This document shows, one piece after another, positions 46,171 to 54,331 of a stretch of 64,000 bases of DNA (position 1 is its first letter; the number at the start of each line of letters is the position of its first letter). A program made the position numbers and the translations under genes. This DNA is from Comamonas testosteroni (GTDB lineage Bacteria > Pseudomonadota > Gammaproteobacteria > Burkholderiales > Burkholderiaceae_C). The notes below the pieces were generated by a model. The model was not told the DNA's origin. It did no database searches and saw nothing but the letters and a program-made list of their open reading frames with translations. The stretch is from NCBI RefSeq assembly GCF_000761245.1, contig NZ_AWOR01000001.1:682001-746000 (forward strand), in the 5' to 3' direction.

Positions 46171-47493
46171 CTATCCCTGGCTCAGTCTTGCTGGCACATA
46201 GCGGTCGGCTTGAATATCGGGCGAGAGGCCGTGGCTGTAGCTTTCGGCCGTGATGGGCAGCAATTGCTCGTTCCACAGCTCCCATTGCCTGCGCAGGCTG
46301 GCAAAGATCTCGGGCTGATGCTCCTTGAGATTGGCGCGCTCGCGGGCGTCCTCCTCCACATTGAACAAGAACTCGTTGTCGTTGATCTTGAGATATTTCC
46401 AGGGCCCCTGGCGCACGGCACGCTGGGCCTGGGATTTGTAGCGCCAGAACAGGCTGCGCTCGGTAGGGGCCGCATTGCCCTCCAGGATGGGCAGGATGTT
46501 CTGGCCGTCGCTGGGGAAATCCTGGTGCGGCCTGGCACCTGCTGCGGCCAGCAGCGTGGGCAGCCAGTCAAAGGAGGCTGTGACTTGCTCCTGGACCTGG
46601 GGCCGGATGCGGGCGCTCCAGCGCAGCAGCGTGGGCACGCGGATGCCGCCTTCGAGCAGCTCGGTCTTCTGGCCCGTGAAGGGCCAGGTCTTGGAAAAGC
46701 GTTCGCCGCCGTTGTCGCTGGTGAAGATGACGATGGTGTTGTCGGCCTGGCCGCTGTCATCGAGCGCCTGCAGCACCTGGCCCACGGCCTTGTCCAGCGC
46801 CTCGACGATTTCGCCGTATTTCTTCAGACTGCCGCCGTCGTAGTGGAACAGATCCTTGATGCTGTGCGCGACATGCTCGTCGTCGGGCCCTTCCCAGGGC
46901 CAGTGCGGAGCCGTGAAGTGCAGCGACAGGAAAAAAGGCTTGTCCTGGCCCTTGCGCTCATGCACATAGCGCGTGGCTTCATCACCCAGGATATAGGTGT
47001 AGTAGCCCGTGCGCTGCACGGGCTCGTTGCCTTGCCAGAGGTCGGAGCTGAACTGTTCGCCCACGCCGGGCTTGTGCGTGAAGTAGTCGATGGCACCGCT
47101 GTGGTTGCCGAAGAAATAGTCGTAGCCGCTGCGCTGCGGGCCATAGGAGGGCGGCTTGCCCAGATGCCATTTGCCGATCAACGCCGTGTCGTAGCCGGCC
47201 TGCTTGAGCAGCGATGGCAGCGTGGGGTGATCGGGCGGCAGGCCGAGTTGCGCTCCATGGCGTGCCAGCGGCTCTTCGAGTCCGGCCTGCAGCCGGTACT
47301 GATAGCGCCCGGTGATCAGCGCAATGCGTGTGGCCGAGCAGACGGCCGAGTTGGCATAGGCCTGATTGAAGCGCACGCCCTGGGCGGCGAGCCGGTCCAG
47401 ATGCGGGGTCTTGAAATCGGTGGCGCCATAGACGCCCAGGTCGGCCCAGCCCAGATCGTCGGCGAGGATGAAAACGATGTTCGGTGCGGTCAT
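46171..47493 (-). CDS. sulfatase, alkaline-phosphatase superfamily, with an atypical CxAxR site
   Basis: 440 residues. The metal-binding start NIVFILADDLGWADLGVYG, GKWHLGKP and SDNGGE are intact. The site modified to formylglycine reads Cys52-Ser-Ala-Thr-Arg (VCSATRIALITGR), where most cysteine sulfatases have CxPxR. There is no signal peptide, so it is cytoplasmic as drawn. It likely cleaves a sulfate ester; the substrate is unknown. ATG 47493 (MTAPNIVFIL) fits the family. A fragment of this gene also lies at 33838-33892. Confidence 0.88.
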   Translation of the reverse strand: MTAPNIVFILADDLGWADLGVYGATDFKTPHLDRLAAQGVRFNQAYANSAVCSATRIALITGRYQYRLQAGLEEPLARHGAQLGLPPDHPTLPSLLKQAGYDTALIGKWHLGKPPSYGPQRSGYDYFFGNHSGAIDYFTHKPGVGEQFSSDLWQGNEPVQRTGYYTYILGDEATRYVHERKGQDKPFFLSLHFTAPHWPWEGPDDEHVAHSIKDLFHYDGGSLKKYGEIVEALDKAVGQVLQALDDSGQADNTIVIFTSDNGGERFSKTWPFTGQKTELLEGGIRVPTLLRWSARIRPQVQEQVTASFDWLPTLLAAAGARPHQDFPSDGQNILPILEGNAAPTERSLFWRYKSQAQRAVRQGPWKYLKINDNEFLFNVEEDARERANLKEHQPEIFASLRRQWELWNEQLLPITAESYSHGLSPDIQADRYVPARLSQG

Positions 47494-47509
47494 GAGTTCT
47501 TCGCCTTGC

Positions 47510-48508
47510 TTATTCGATGGCAAAGCCGGAGTTGGTGATCACGGGACGCCACTTGGCGACTTCGGCCACGCGCAACTGCTCCAGCGCCTGCGGCGTGCGC
47601 GGGTCGGGCTGCAGGGACAGCTCCGCCCATTTGGGCTGCAGCCTGGGGTCCAGCAGCGCATGGTTGACGGCGCGGTTGACGGCGGCAATGGCTTCGGGCG
47701 ATGTGCCTTTGCGTGCCCACAGGCTGTACCAGCCGCTGCCCGTGGCCTTGGGGTAGCCGGCTTCGGCAAAGGTCGGCACATCGGGCAGCTCGCGGCCGCG
47801 CTGGCTGCCGAAGGTGCCCAGAATGCGTACCTTGCCTTCCTTGTGCAGCGGCGCCAGCTCGCTGGTGGTCTGGATGGCCGACGCCAGCTGGCCGCTGATC
47901 AGATCCGTCATCATGGCCGGGCCGCCCTTGTAGGGCACATGCACGATGTTGACGCCGGCTGCCTCGCCCAGCAGCAGTCCGAAGAAATGCGGCAGGCTGC
48001 CCACGGCGGGGCTGCCGAAGTTGGCTTTTTCAGGGTTGGCCTTGAGCCAGCCCACATATTCCTGAATATTGCGCGCCGGGTGCCTGGCGGGGACGGCCAG
48101 ACCGAACTGGAAATGCGCGAGCAGACCCACGGGGGAGAAGTCGCGTGCTGGATCGTAGCCAGGCTTTTTGTAGACGATCTGCGATAGCACCGGGGTGATC
48201 AGCGGAGCGATCAGATAGGTGCTGCCGTCGCTGGGGGCGTTGAGCAGGGTCTGTGCGGCAATCTGGCCGTTGGCGCCGGGCTTGTTGTCCACCACCACAT
48301 AGTGGCTCTTGCCCAGTTGTCCCGCGATGTTTTCGGCCAGCACGCGTGCCAGCAGGTCGATGCCGCCGCCTGCGCCAAAGCCCACCAGAATGCGGCTGGC
48401 CTGAGGAACGGCGGAGATCTCGGCGGCCTTGGCCAGAGAGCTCAGGGAGAAGCCAGCGGAGCTGGCGGCGAGCAGCGATTGCTGCAGAAAGAGGCGGCGG
48501 GAATGCAT
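47510..48508 (-). CDS. Bug/TctC-type periplasmic receptor with a Tat-type signal
   Basis: 332 residues. The N-terminus SRRLFLQQSLLAASSAGF has a twin-arginine motif, unlike the other receptors in this window. The mature domain has RILVGFGAGGGIDLLARVLA, KPGYDPARDFSPVG and DLISGQLASAIQTTSEL. It is encoded 16 bases upstream of the sulfatase in the same direction, which suggests that it binds a sulfated or related acid that the sulfatase processes; this is inference from position. Confidence 0.9.
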   Translation of the reverse strand: MHSRRLFLQQSLLAASSAGFSLSSLAKAAEISAVPQASRILVGFGAGGGIDLLARVLAENIAGQLGKSHYVVVDNKPGANGQIAAQTLLNAPSDGSTYLIAPLITPVLSQIVYKKPGYDPARDFSPVGLLAHFQFGLAVPARHPARNIQEYVGWLKANPEKANFGSPAVGSLPHFFGLLLGEAAGVNIVHVPYKGGPAMMTDLISGQLASAIQTTSELAPLHKEGKVRILGTFGSQRGRELPDVPTFAEAGYPKATGSGWYSLWARKGTSPEAIAAVNRAVNHALLDPRLQPKWAELSLQPDPRTPQALEQLRVAEVAKWRPVITNSGFAIE

Positions 48509-48624
48509 GGCTGGAGATCACAAAAGTGCGGCGCGTTGGCCAGTCCAGGCATTCTCAAAAAATCTCTATAAAAAGAAAAATAATAAAAATTGGTTTTTAA
48601 ATAACCCAATCATCTTATTTCAAA

Positions 48625-49890
48625 TCATGATTTGCTGATGCCAAAACGCTGTACCAGCGTCCATGCCGTGATGGCCGTGCAAGCCGACCAGAACCAGATG
48701 CCGAAGGCCAGCGGCATGGTGGAGTCCGCATCCAGATTCAATCCCAGCCAATGCCCCATGGCAAAAGCGATGAGCATCATCACTAGGCCGTTGATGGCCG
48801 AGGCTGTGCCCGCAGCCTGGGGGAAGGGCGCGATGGCATTGCTTTGTCCGCAGGGCATGTGAATGCCGTGGGCGATCTGGTAGAGGCAAAAAGGCAGGGC
48901 ATAGGCCCAGATGCTGCGCAGATCGAACAGGGCCGCCAGGCCCATGATGGAGCCCGCCGTCAGCGACAGCACCCCCGCCACGGCCACGGCGCGCTGCACG
49001 CTCATGCTGCGCAGCAGACGGCGGCAGGCAAAGGTGCCGGCGATATAGCACAGCGCATTGCCGCCCAGCATCAGCCCGTACTGCGTGCGCTCCATATGCA
49101 GCACGTTGATGTAGGTGAACGAAGAGGCCGCCAGATTGGTGAACAGGCCCGCATAGCTGAAGCAGGTCAGCAGGTTGTAGGCCTGGAACATGGGGTTGCG
49201 CACAATGCGCGACCAGGTGCGCAGCAGATTGCCCGCTTGCAGTGCCTGCGGGTTGCGCTGGGGAATCGATTCCCTGAAGCGCAGCATCACCAGCAGCCAG
49301 GCCAGGCAGCCCATGAAGGCCTGGGCCAGCATGGTGGAGCGCCAGCCCAGCCAGCCCACGAGCAGGCTGCCGCTGATGGGAGCCAGAAAAGCCAGCACGC
49401 CCAGGCCCGTCAGCGCCTTGGACATGACTTGCGCGCCCATATGCGGTGCGTAGAGATCTCGGACCACGGCACGCGCGCACATCACACCGGCTCCCAGGGC
49501 GGCACCTTGCAGGCTGCGCCAGGCAATCAAGGCCTCCATGCTCTGGGAGCTGGCGCAGCCCAGCGCTGCGATCACATAGCCGCTGATGCCCAGCAGCAAG
49601 ACCGGGCGTCGGCCCAGGTGATCGGACAGAGGGCCCCAGAGAATCTGCGAGCAGCCAAAGGCCAGCAAAAAGCCGGTCAATGTCAGCTGGGTCTGCGAGA
49701 CATGGGCACCAAAGCCTTGCTGCAGCTGGGGCAGGGCGGGCAGATAGAGGTCTGTTGCCAGTGGCTGAAGACCGAGCAGCAGCCCCAGCGTGAGAATCAC
49801 GAAGACTGCAGATTCAGGAGCACTCTTCGCTTGCTCATCAAGGGATTGAGCGGTATTTGGTTTGGAGTTCAGGGCAGGCGGCGCAGACAT
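48625..49890 (-). CDS. MFS exporter, Bcr/CflA drug-resistance type
   Basis: 421 residues, 12 helices. ATDLYLPALPQLQQGFGA in the first loop, LSDHLGRRPVLLLGI between helices 2 and 3, and CARAVVRDLYAPHMGAQVMS are typical of Bcr/CflA proton-driven exporters. Substrates of relatives include bicyclomycin, chloramphenicol and sulfonamides; the one used here is unknown. It stands alone, with about 115 AT-rich bases to the next gene. Confidence 0.9.
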   Translation of the reverse strand: MSAPPALNSKPNTAQSLDEQAKSAPESAVFVILTLGLLLGLQPLATDLYLPALPQLQQGFGAHVSQTQLTLTGFLLAFGCSQILWGPLSDHLGRRPVLLLGISGYVIAALGCASSQSMEALIAWRSLQGAALGAGVMCARAVVRDLYAPHMGAQVMSKALTGLGVLAFLAPISGSLLVGWLGWRSTMLAQAFMGCLAWLLVMLRFRESIPQRNPQALQAGNLLRTWSRIVRNPMFQAYNLLTCFSYAGLFTNLAASSFTYINVLHMERTQYGLMLGGNALCYIAGTFACRRLLRSMSVQRAVAVAGVLSLTAGSIMGLAALFDLRSIWAYALPFCLYQIAHGIHMPCGQSNAIAPFPQAAGTASAINGLVMMLIAFAMGHWLGLNLDADSTMPLAFGIWFWSACTAITAWTLVQRFGISKS

Positions 49891-49958
49891 AGCCAGACAG
49901 ACTATCAGAAGCTGCCGATTGATCCGTATGCTGACGAGACAGTATGTGGCGATGTCGC

Positions 49959-50822
49959 TCAGCGCGGATTCAGGCCGAACAGCTCATGCAGTGCCTGGCG
50001 ATATTGCGCCAGGGCCTTGGATTGGGTGTTGTGGTGGCTGGCACCTTCGACCAGGATCAGGCGCTTGGGCTCGCGCGCCGCATCGAACAGCTGCTGGCCC
50101 AGCCGGGCCGGAATCAGCGGATCGGCCGTGCCGTGCACGACCAGCAGCGGCGAGCCGATGTCCGCCACTGTATCGAGCGAGTTGAAGCGCTGCGTGATCA
50201 ACCAGTTCACGGGCAGCCAGCCCCAGCGCATGGATTCGAACACATCGGGAATGCTGGTGAAGGTGGACTCGACCAGCACCCCGCTTTCATCCTTGACGGA
50301 GCTGGCCAGATCGATAGCGACCGCACCGCCCAGCGAGTGGCCGAAGATATAGCGCGGCCTGCCTGCGGCCTGGCGGCCCAGCCAGTCCCAGGCGGCGCGG
50401 GCATCCTCGGCGGCCGAGGCCTGCGAGGGCAGGGCCGGGCTGCTCTTGCCAAAGCCGCGGTAGTCCACGGCCAGCACCGAAAAGCCCATGGCCTGCAGGC
50501 GCCGTATGCGTGGAGAGGAGCCCGTCACGTTCCAGCGCGCTCCATGCAGAAACAGCAGCAGCGGGGCGCGTGCATCACTGGATGGCATCCAGAGGGCATG
50601 CAGCCTGGCGGCGCTGCCGTCGCGGCTGCGAAACGCTATCCATTGCTCCTGCATGCCGGCCGTGTTGGCTCCGGGCCAGCTGCGGTCGCTGGGCTGAAAA
50701 ATCCAGACGCGCTGCCTGGCATCGAGCTCGCGCATGCCCCAGCTCGCGAGCGCCAGCAGCAAGGCCAGACCGAGTGCTGCCGCGATGCGGCGGGGGCTCC
50801 AGAAGCGTGAGGTCTTGGGCAT
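49959..50822 (-). CDS. alpha/beta hydrolase, BEM46/YfhR-like, membrane-anchored
   Basis: 287 residues. One N-terminal transmembrane helix (about 12-28) is followed by the hydrolase domain. FLHGARWNVTGS is the oxyanion region, VDYRGFGKSSP is conserved, GHSLGGAVA holds the nucleophile Ser, and the catalytic Asp and His are expected in HGTADPLIPARLGQ and GASHHNT. The layout matches bacterial BEM46-like serine hydrolases of unknown substrate. Confidence 0.88.
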   Translation of the reverse strand: MPKTSRFWSPRRIAAALGLALLLALASWGMRELDARQRVWIFQPSDRSWPGANTAGMQEQWIAFRSRDGSAARLHALWMPSSDARAPLLLFLHGARWNVTGSSPRIRRLQAMGFSVLAVDYRGFGKSSPALPSQASAAEDARAAWDWLGRQAAGRPRYIFGHSLGGAVAIDLASSVKDESGVLVESTFTSIPDVFESMRWGWLPVNWLITQRFNSLDTVADIGSPLLVVHGTADPLIPARLGQQLFDAAREPKRLILVEGASHHNTQSKALAQYRQALHELFGLNPR

Positions 50823-51006
50823 GGGAAGAAGAGCGGCGGAAGAGGGCGGCTGTCAAGTGCTGTGCAAGTATGGCTGTCTGACCCGGCCCCAGTCATCTGG
50901 AGTGCATGAATTGGCGATATTCTTGCGGGTGTTTCAAACCGCAAATGCATAGCTGGTTGCGCAGGGTTTGCGAGCGTTTGAAGCCTGTTTGAAGGATTAG
51001 TTCACT

Positions 51007-51882
51007 ATGTCGATCTGCCTGGGTCTTGCCGCCAACAAACTCCACCACCAAACCGAGGACGCCGCGTTGTTTGCCCTGCTGCGCGCCTGTGAGGCCGGAA
51101 TTCGCGAGCTCAAGCTCGGCTTTCATACCGTGGGCCGCACCTATGACGCCATCACGGCGGCCAGCATGCTCCAGGGCTACAAAGGCCTGGTGCGCTACCC
51201 CTATGGCCGCGAGGGCGGGCTCATGAGGCTGGTGGCCGAGGTGGTGGGCATGGAGGGGGACGAGCGCACTCTCGATGGAGCCATCTATCTGATGGACCCG
51301 GTGGACCCATCGTCCATCTTCCCTGAAGCCCTGGCCCTGAAACGCCAGTGCGTGATTCACGGCAAGCCTTTTCTTTCCACCGTCGCTTCCACGCGCGACT
51401 GGATAGAGATGGAGCGCATTCACGCCGGCCTGGCACGTGACCGCAATGCCGACCGCTTTCACGACTATGAAAACCAGACGCTGGCGCTGATTGCCCACGA
51501 TGCCATGAAGCCCACCATGCTGGACTTTGCCGCGCACAACTTCGAGCTGCTCAGCCGCTACCGCCGCCGCGTCGGTACAGGCACCACGGGTCAGAAACTC
51601 AACGAGATGGCCTGGAGCAAGGGCTGGCCTGCCGACAAGCCCTGGGTGGACCGCTACAACAGCGGTCCGCTGGGCGGCGATGCGCAGATTGCCGATCTGG
51701 TGCTGGAAAAGCGCTGCCACCGCGCCATCTTCTTTGAAGACCCGCATGTTGCACGCCAGCACGAAGCCGATATCCAGTTGCTGGAACGCGCCGTGACCAC
51801 GGTCACGCACGATGCGGTCTGCAGTACCTCGCCCCAGGTGGCGCAGCGCTGGTGCGATGCGGCCGTCAAGCGCGCGGGCTGA
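51007..51882 (+). CDS. two-domain methylglyoxal synthase-like protein
   Basis: 291 residues, about twice the usual length. The C-terminal half (157-285) is a methylglyoxal synthase domain. It makes methylglyoxal from dihydroxyacetone phosphate and has His164-Asp165, TGTTG, GPLGGD (Asp225), Asp245, His252 and Asp255 at the spacing of the E. coli active site. The N-terminal half (2-135) follows the same pattern of strands and loops, but reads Asn10-Lys11 in place of HD, GREGG in place of GPLGGD, and lacks the last His and Asp. It looks like a degenerate internal duplicate. Confidence 0.82.
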   Translation: MSICLGLAANKLHHQTEDAALFALLRACEAGIRELKLGFHTVGRTYDAITAASMLQGYKGLVRYPYGREGGLMRLVAEVVGMEGDERTLDGAIYLMDPVDPSSIFPEALALKRQCVIHGKPFLSTVASTRDWIEMERIHAGLARDRNADRFHDYENQTLALIAHDAMKPTMLDFAAHNFELLSRYRRRVGTGTTGQKLNEMAWSKGWPADKPWVDRYNSGPLGGDAQIADLVLEKRCHRAIFFEDPHVARQHEADIQLLERAVTTVTHDAVCSTSPQVAQRWCDAAVKRAG

Positions 51883-51898
51883 GGCGGGTTGCTGAGCG

Positions 51899-52264
51899 CT
51901 ACTGGCGGTTGCGGTAGCGCTTGAGCTCGGCCTGCAGCCAGCTGGCGCTGGCTTCGGCCTGCTTGCCGCTGCAGCGCACCTGATAGGGCTTGTGGCTCAT
52001 GCTGCTCTCCGTGCCTGCGCGGGCAATGAAGTCCTCGGCTGTCGCCACCAAGCCCTTTTTGAGCAGATAGTCGTATTTGCCGCGCAGATGCTCGGCGGCC
52101 TTGGCGCTGTCATGCCAGCTGCCATTGCGCTCAAACTCGCAGCCCGAGGCCTTGAGGCGGCCGATCAGGTACTCGATCTCCTGAGTCGCCGCAGGCGTGG
52201 GCGATGCGGCAAGGCTCAAGCTGCAGGCTGCACCCAGCAGCAAGGCGGCAATGGTGTGTTTCAT
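51899..52264 (-). CDS. DUF5329 (YfeK-like) periplasmic protein
   Basis: 121 residues. A signal peptide ends at about LAASP. The mature part EIEYLIGRLKASGCEFERNGSWHDSAKAAEHLRGKYDYL, with a second Cys near the end (YQVRCSGK), matches DUF5329; the two cysteines may form a disulfide. Function unknown. ATG 52264 is preferred as it starts a normal signal peptide (MKHTIAALLLG). Confidence 0.85.
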   Translation of the reverse strand: MKHTIAALLLGAACSLSLAASPTPAATQEIEYLIGRLKASGCEFERNGSWHDSAKAAEHLRGKYDYLLKKGLVATAEDFIARAGTESSMSHKPYQVRCSGKQAEASASWLQAELKRYRNRQ

Positions 52265-52357
52265 GTGGTTGATCCTACAGAAGAAGAGCCGAGCAAAGAG
52301 CAAAGGCCGCAGCGATGGACTGCGGCCTTGTCTTGGTCGGTCGAAGCCGTGCGGCTC

Positions 52358-52810
52358 TCAAGGCTCCGGTGTGGCCAGAGGCTTGCCCTTCTCCACGACA
52401 TACACGCCAATCAGCTTGACCGTGCCATTGCTGGCGTTGTGTGCGTCATGAATCACACCAGCGGGCACGACAAAAGTCTCGCCGGCCTTGAGTGTGCGCG
52501 GCGGCTGGCCGTCGATCAGCAGATCGACCTCACCTTCGCTGATATAGCTGATCTCGTCACCAGGGTGAGTGTGGCGACCCGCGCGCGAGCCTGGGGCGAC
52601 CTCCACCTTGGCCACTACGGCTTCGCGACCCGGTACCGAAACATCGGCCTTGCCGACCAGGGTCCGGGACAGGCCTCCGGTCTGGGCCGCACTCGGCTGG
52701 GCCACACCCGGCTGGGGCGCTGCAGCCTGGGCCAGGGCATTTTGGCTGAACAGCATGAAGGCGCTGCTGCAAAGCAGACTCGAAAAGCTGGCGCGGCGAA
52801 TCAAGATCAT
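52358..52810 (-). CDS. exported single-domain cupin protein
   Basis: 150 residues. The signal peptide ends NALAQA. The cupin core has HTHPGDEISYISEGEVD (first metal-binding histidines and Glu) and AGVIHDAHNASNG (second motif), so it probably binds a metal in the periplasm. An enzymatic or a sensing role are both possible. ATG 52810 has GGAGGG upstream; codons further up lack support. Confidence 0.87.
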   Translation of the reverse strand: MILIRRASFSSLLCSSAFMLFSQNALAQAAAPQPGVAQPSAAQTGGLSRTLVGKADVSVPGREAVVAKVEVAPGSRAGRHTHPGDEISYISEGEVDLLIDGQPPRTLKAGETFVVPAGVIHDAHNASNGTVKLIGVYVVEKGKPLATPEP

Positions 52811-52972
52811 GAGATATCCCTCCGGATGTGTGAAACCTGTCACTTGTACCGGCAAGGAGCGCGGGCATGCCATGGGGGCAGCCCTAGTCGCAGGGGGCGC
52901 TGAGAACAAAACCGGGCGCGGTGATGCAAGGCCCTGCGGGCAGGAGCGCATATGGCGCTGCAGGCCGCTGCT

Positions 52973-53965
52973 TTAGTTGTCGGCCGTGATCCTGGCGAAC
53001 TTCACCAGCTCGGCGTATTTGTCCATGTCTGTGCGCATCACCTGGGCAAGGCTTTCATTGCCCTTGGCGGGCGGGGTTCCTGCTGCTTCCAGCTTCTGGC
53101 GGATGGCCGGATCGGCGAGACCTGTCTGTATCGCTTTTTGCAGCTTGGCCAGCACTTCCGGGGGCAGGCCCTTGGGCGCTGCCAGGGCAAACCAGCCGCT
53201 CAGGGCATAGCCCTTGAGCGCGGGATGTTCCGCCAGCGCCGGAACCTCCTTGAGCGTGGCGATGCGGGTGGCCGTGGTGGCGCCCAGAATCCTGATCTTT
53301 CCGGACTGCGCCAGCGGCGCTGCGGCCATGGGCGAGAGGATGGCGAAGTCCAGGTTGCCGCCGCCCAGATCGCTGGTCATGGCCGGAGAGCCCTTGTAGG
53401 GGATGTGCACGAGGTAGACACCCGCAGTCTTCTTGATCAGCTCTCCCGAAAAATGCGGTGTCGAGCCAATGCCGGGGCTGCCGTAGCTGTATTTGCCAGG
53501 GTTGGCCTTGGCCAGCTTGACGAAGTCATCCACGGTCTTGACAGGAACATGCGCTCCGGCCACCCATAGATTGGGGGCCAGGGCGGTCAGGCTCACCGGG
53601 GTCAGATCCACAGCCGGGTCGTACTTCTGCGCGGCATTCACAAACTTGGTGCCTGCCATTTCGTTGCTGGAGCCTGCCAGCAACGTGTAGCCGTCGGGCT
53701 TGGCCGATACCACGCGCTGCGCTCCCACCACGCCTGCGGCGCCCGGCACGTTCTCGACCACTACGGTGGCGTTCAACTGCCTGGCCAGTATGTCCCCGAC
53801 CACGCGGCCGACCATGTCGACGGAGCCGCCCGGGGCATAGCCAATCACGATGCGGATGGGCTTGCTGGGATAGGCATCCTGTGCCTGCACCGCGCCTGCG
53901 AACAGGCTGGTCACGGCACAGGCGATGCAAAGTCGGCGGGAAAGAGTGGCGCGGTCTGGATTCAT
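52973..53965 (-). CDS. Bug/TctC-type periplasmic receptor
   Basis: 330 residues. A signal peptide ends AVQAQD, then YPSKPIRIVIGYAPGGSVDMVGRVV. KYDPAVDLTPVSLTAL and GGGNLDFAILSPMAA are conserved Bug segments. ATG 53965 (MNPDRATLSRR) is chosen over GTG 53974; GGGACTT precedes it. It stands apart from any transporter gene, about 160 bases from the cupin gene in the same direction. Confidence 0.91.
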   Translation of the reverse strand: MNPDRATLSRRLCIACAVTSLFAGAVQAQDAYPSKPIRIVIGYAPGGSVDMVGRVVGDILARQLNATVVVENVPGAAGVVGAQRVVSAKPDGYTLLAGSSNEMAGTKFVNAAQKYDPAVDLTPVSLTALAPNLWVAGAHVPVKTVDDFVKLAKANPGKYSYGSPGIGSTPHFSGELIKKTAGVYLVHIPYKGSPAMTSDLGGGNLDFAILSPMAAAPLAQSGKIRILGATTATRIATLKEVPALAEHPALKGYALSGWFALAAPKGLPPEVLAKLQKAIQTGLADPAIRQKLEAAGTPPAKGNESLAQVMRTDMDKYAELVKFARITADN

Positions 53966-54331
53966 AAGTCCCACAATTATTTGTGGTGAAGGTTGATTCA
54001 GTGATTGGTGTTGAATTGCTCAACAAAACTTAATTGATTGTCATGAAATTTGATGTGAGGAGGAATCCATGAAAACCAGCAGTTCATCTGATTTTTAGCC
54101 AGTGCCTTGCGCCGGGCCTCGCGCCGGCAGAGCTGGCGGAACCTGCAGCAGCATTGGCTGGCCAAGGCAATCGGCCCGTTGCAGTCAATCAATGATCGAT
54201 ATTCCTGCTTATAGTCAGTGGCAAGGCCTGCCCAGCGCATACCATGCAACGGCGCGTTCTTCGCGGCAGACAGCCAACCGGGCACAGATCCGGCTCACAA
54301 GCGTTTCAGTTGAATCGTCAGGGAGTCTCAG
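53966..54331. other. intergenic stretch between the Bug receptor and the P-type ATPase
   Basis: 366 bases. It must hold the divergent promoters. The left 130 bases are AT-rich. At 54058-54063 an AGGAGG stands 5 bases before an ATG that opens a frame of only nine codons (MKTSSSSDF, 54069-54098). Nothing else is recognised; an open frame on the minus strand here shows no family features. Confidence 0.5.

Noticed and set aside
45307-47538. 743-codon plus-strand frame opposite miaA and the sulfatase
   Set aside because: Both minus-strand genes are firmly identified; the frame has no recognisable domain.
53998-54285. 95-codon minus-strand frame upstream of the Bug gene
   Set aside because: No ribosome-binding site or family features, and it spans the likely divergent promoter region.
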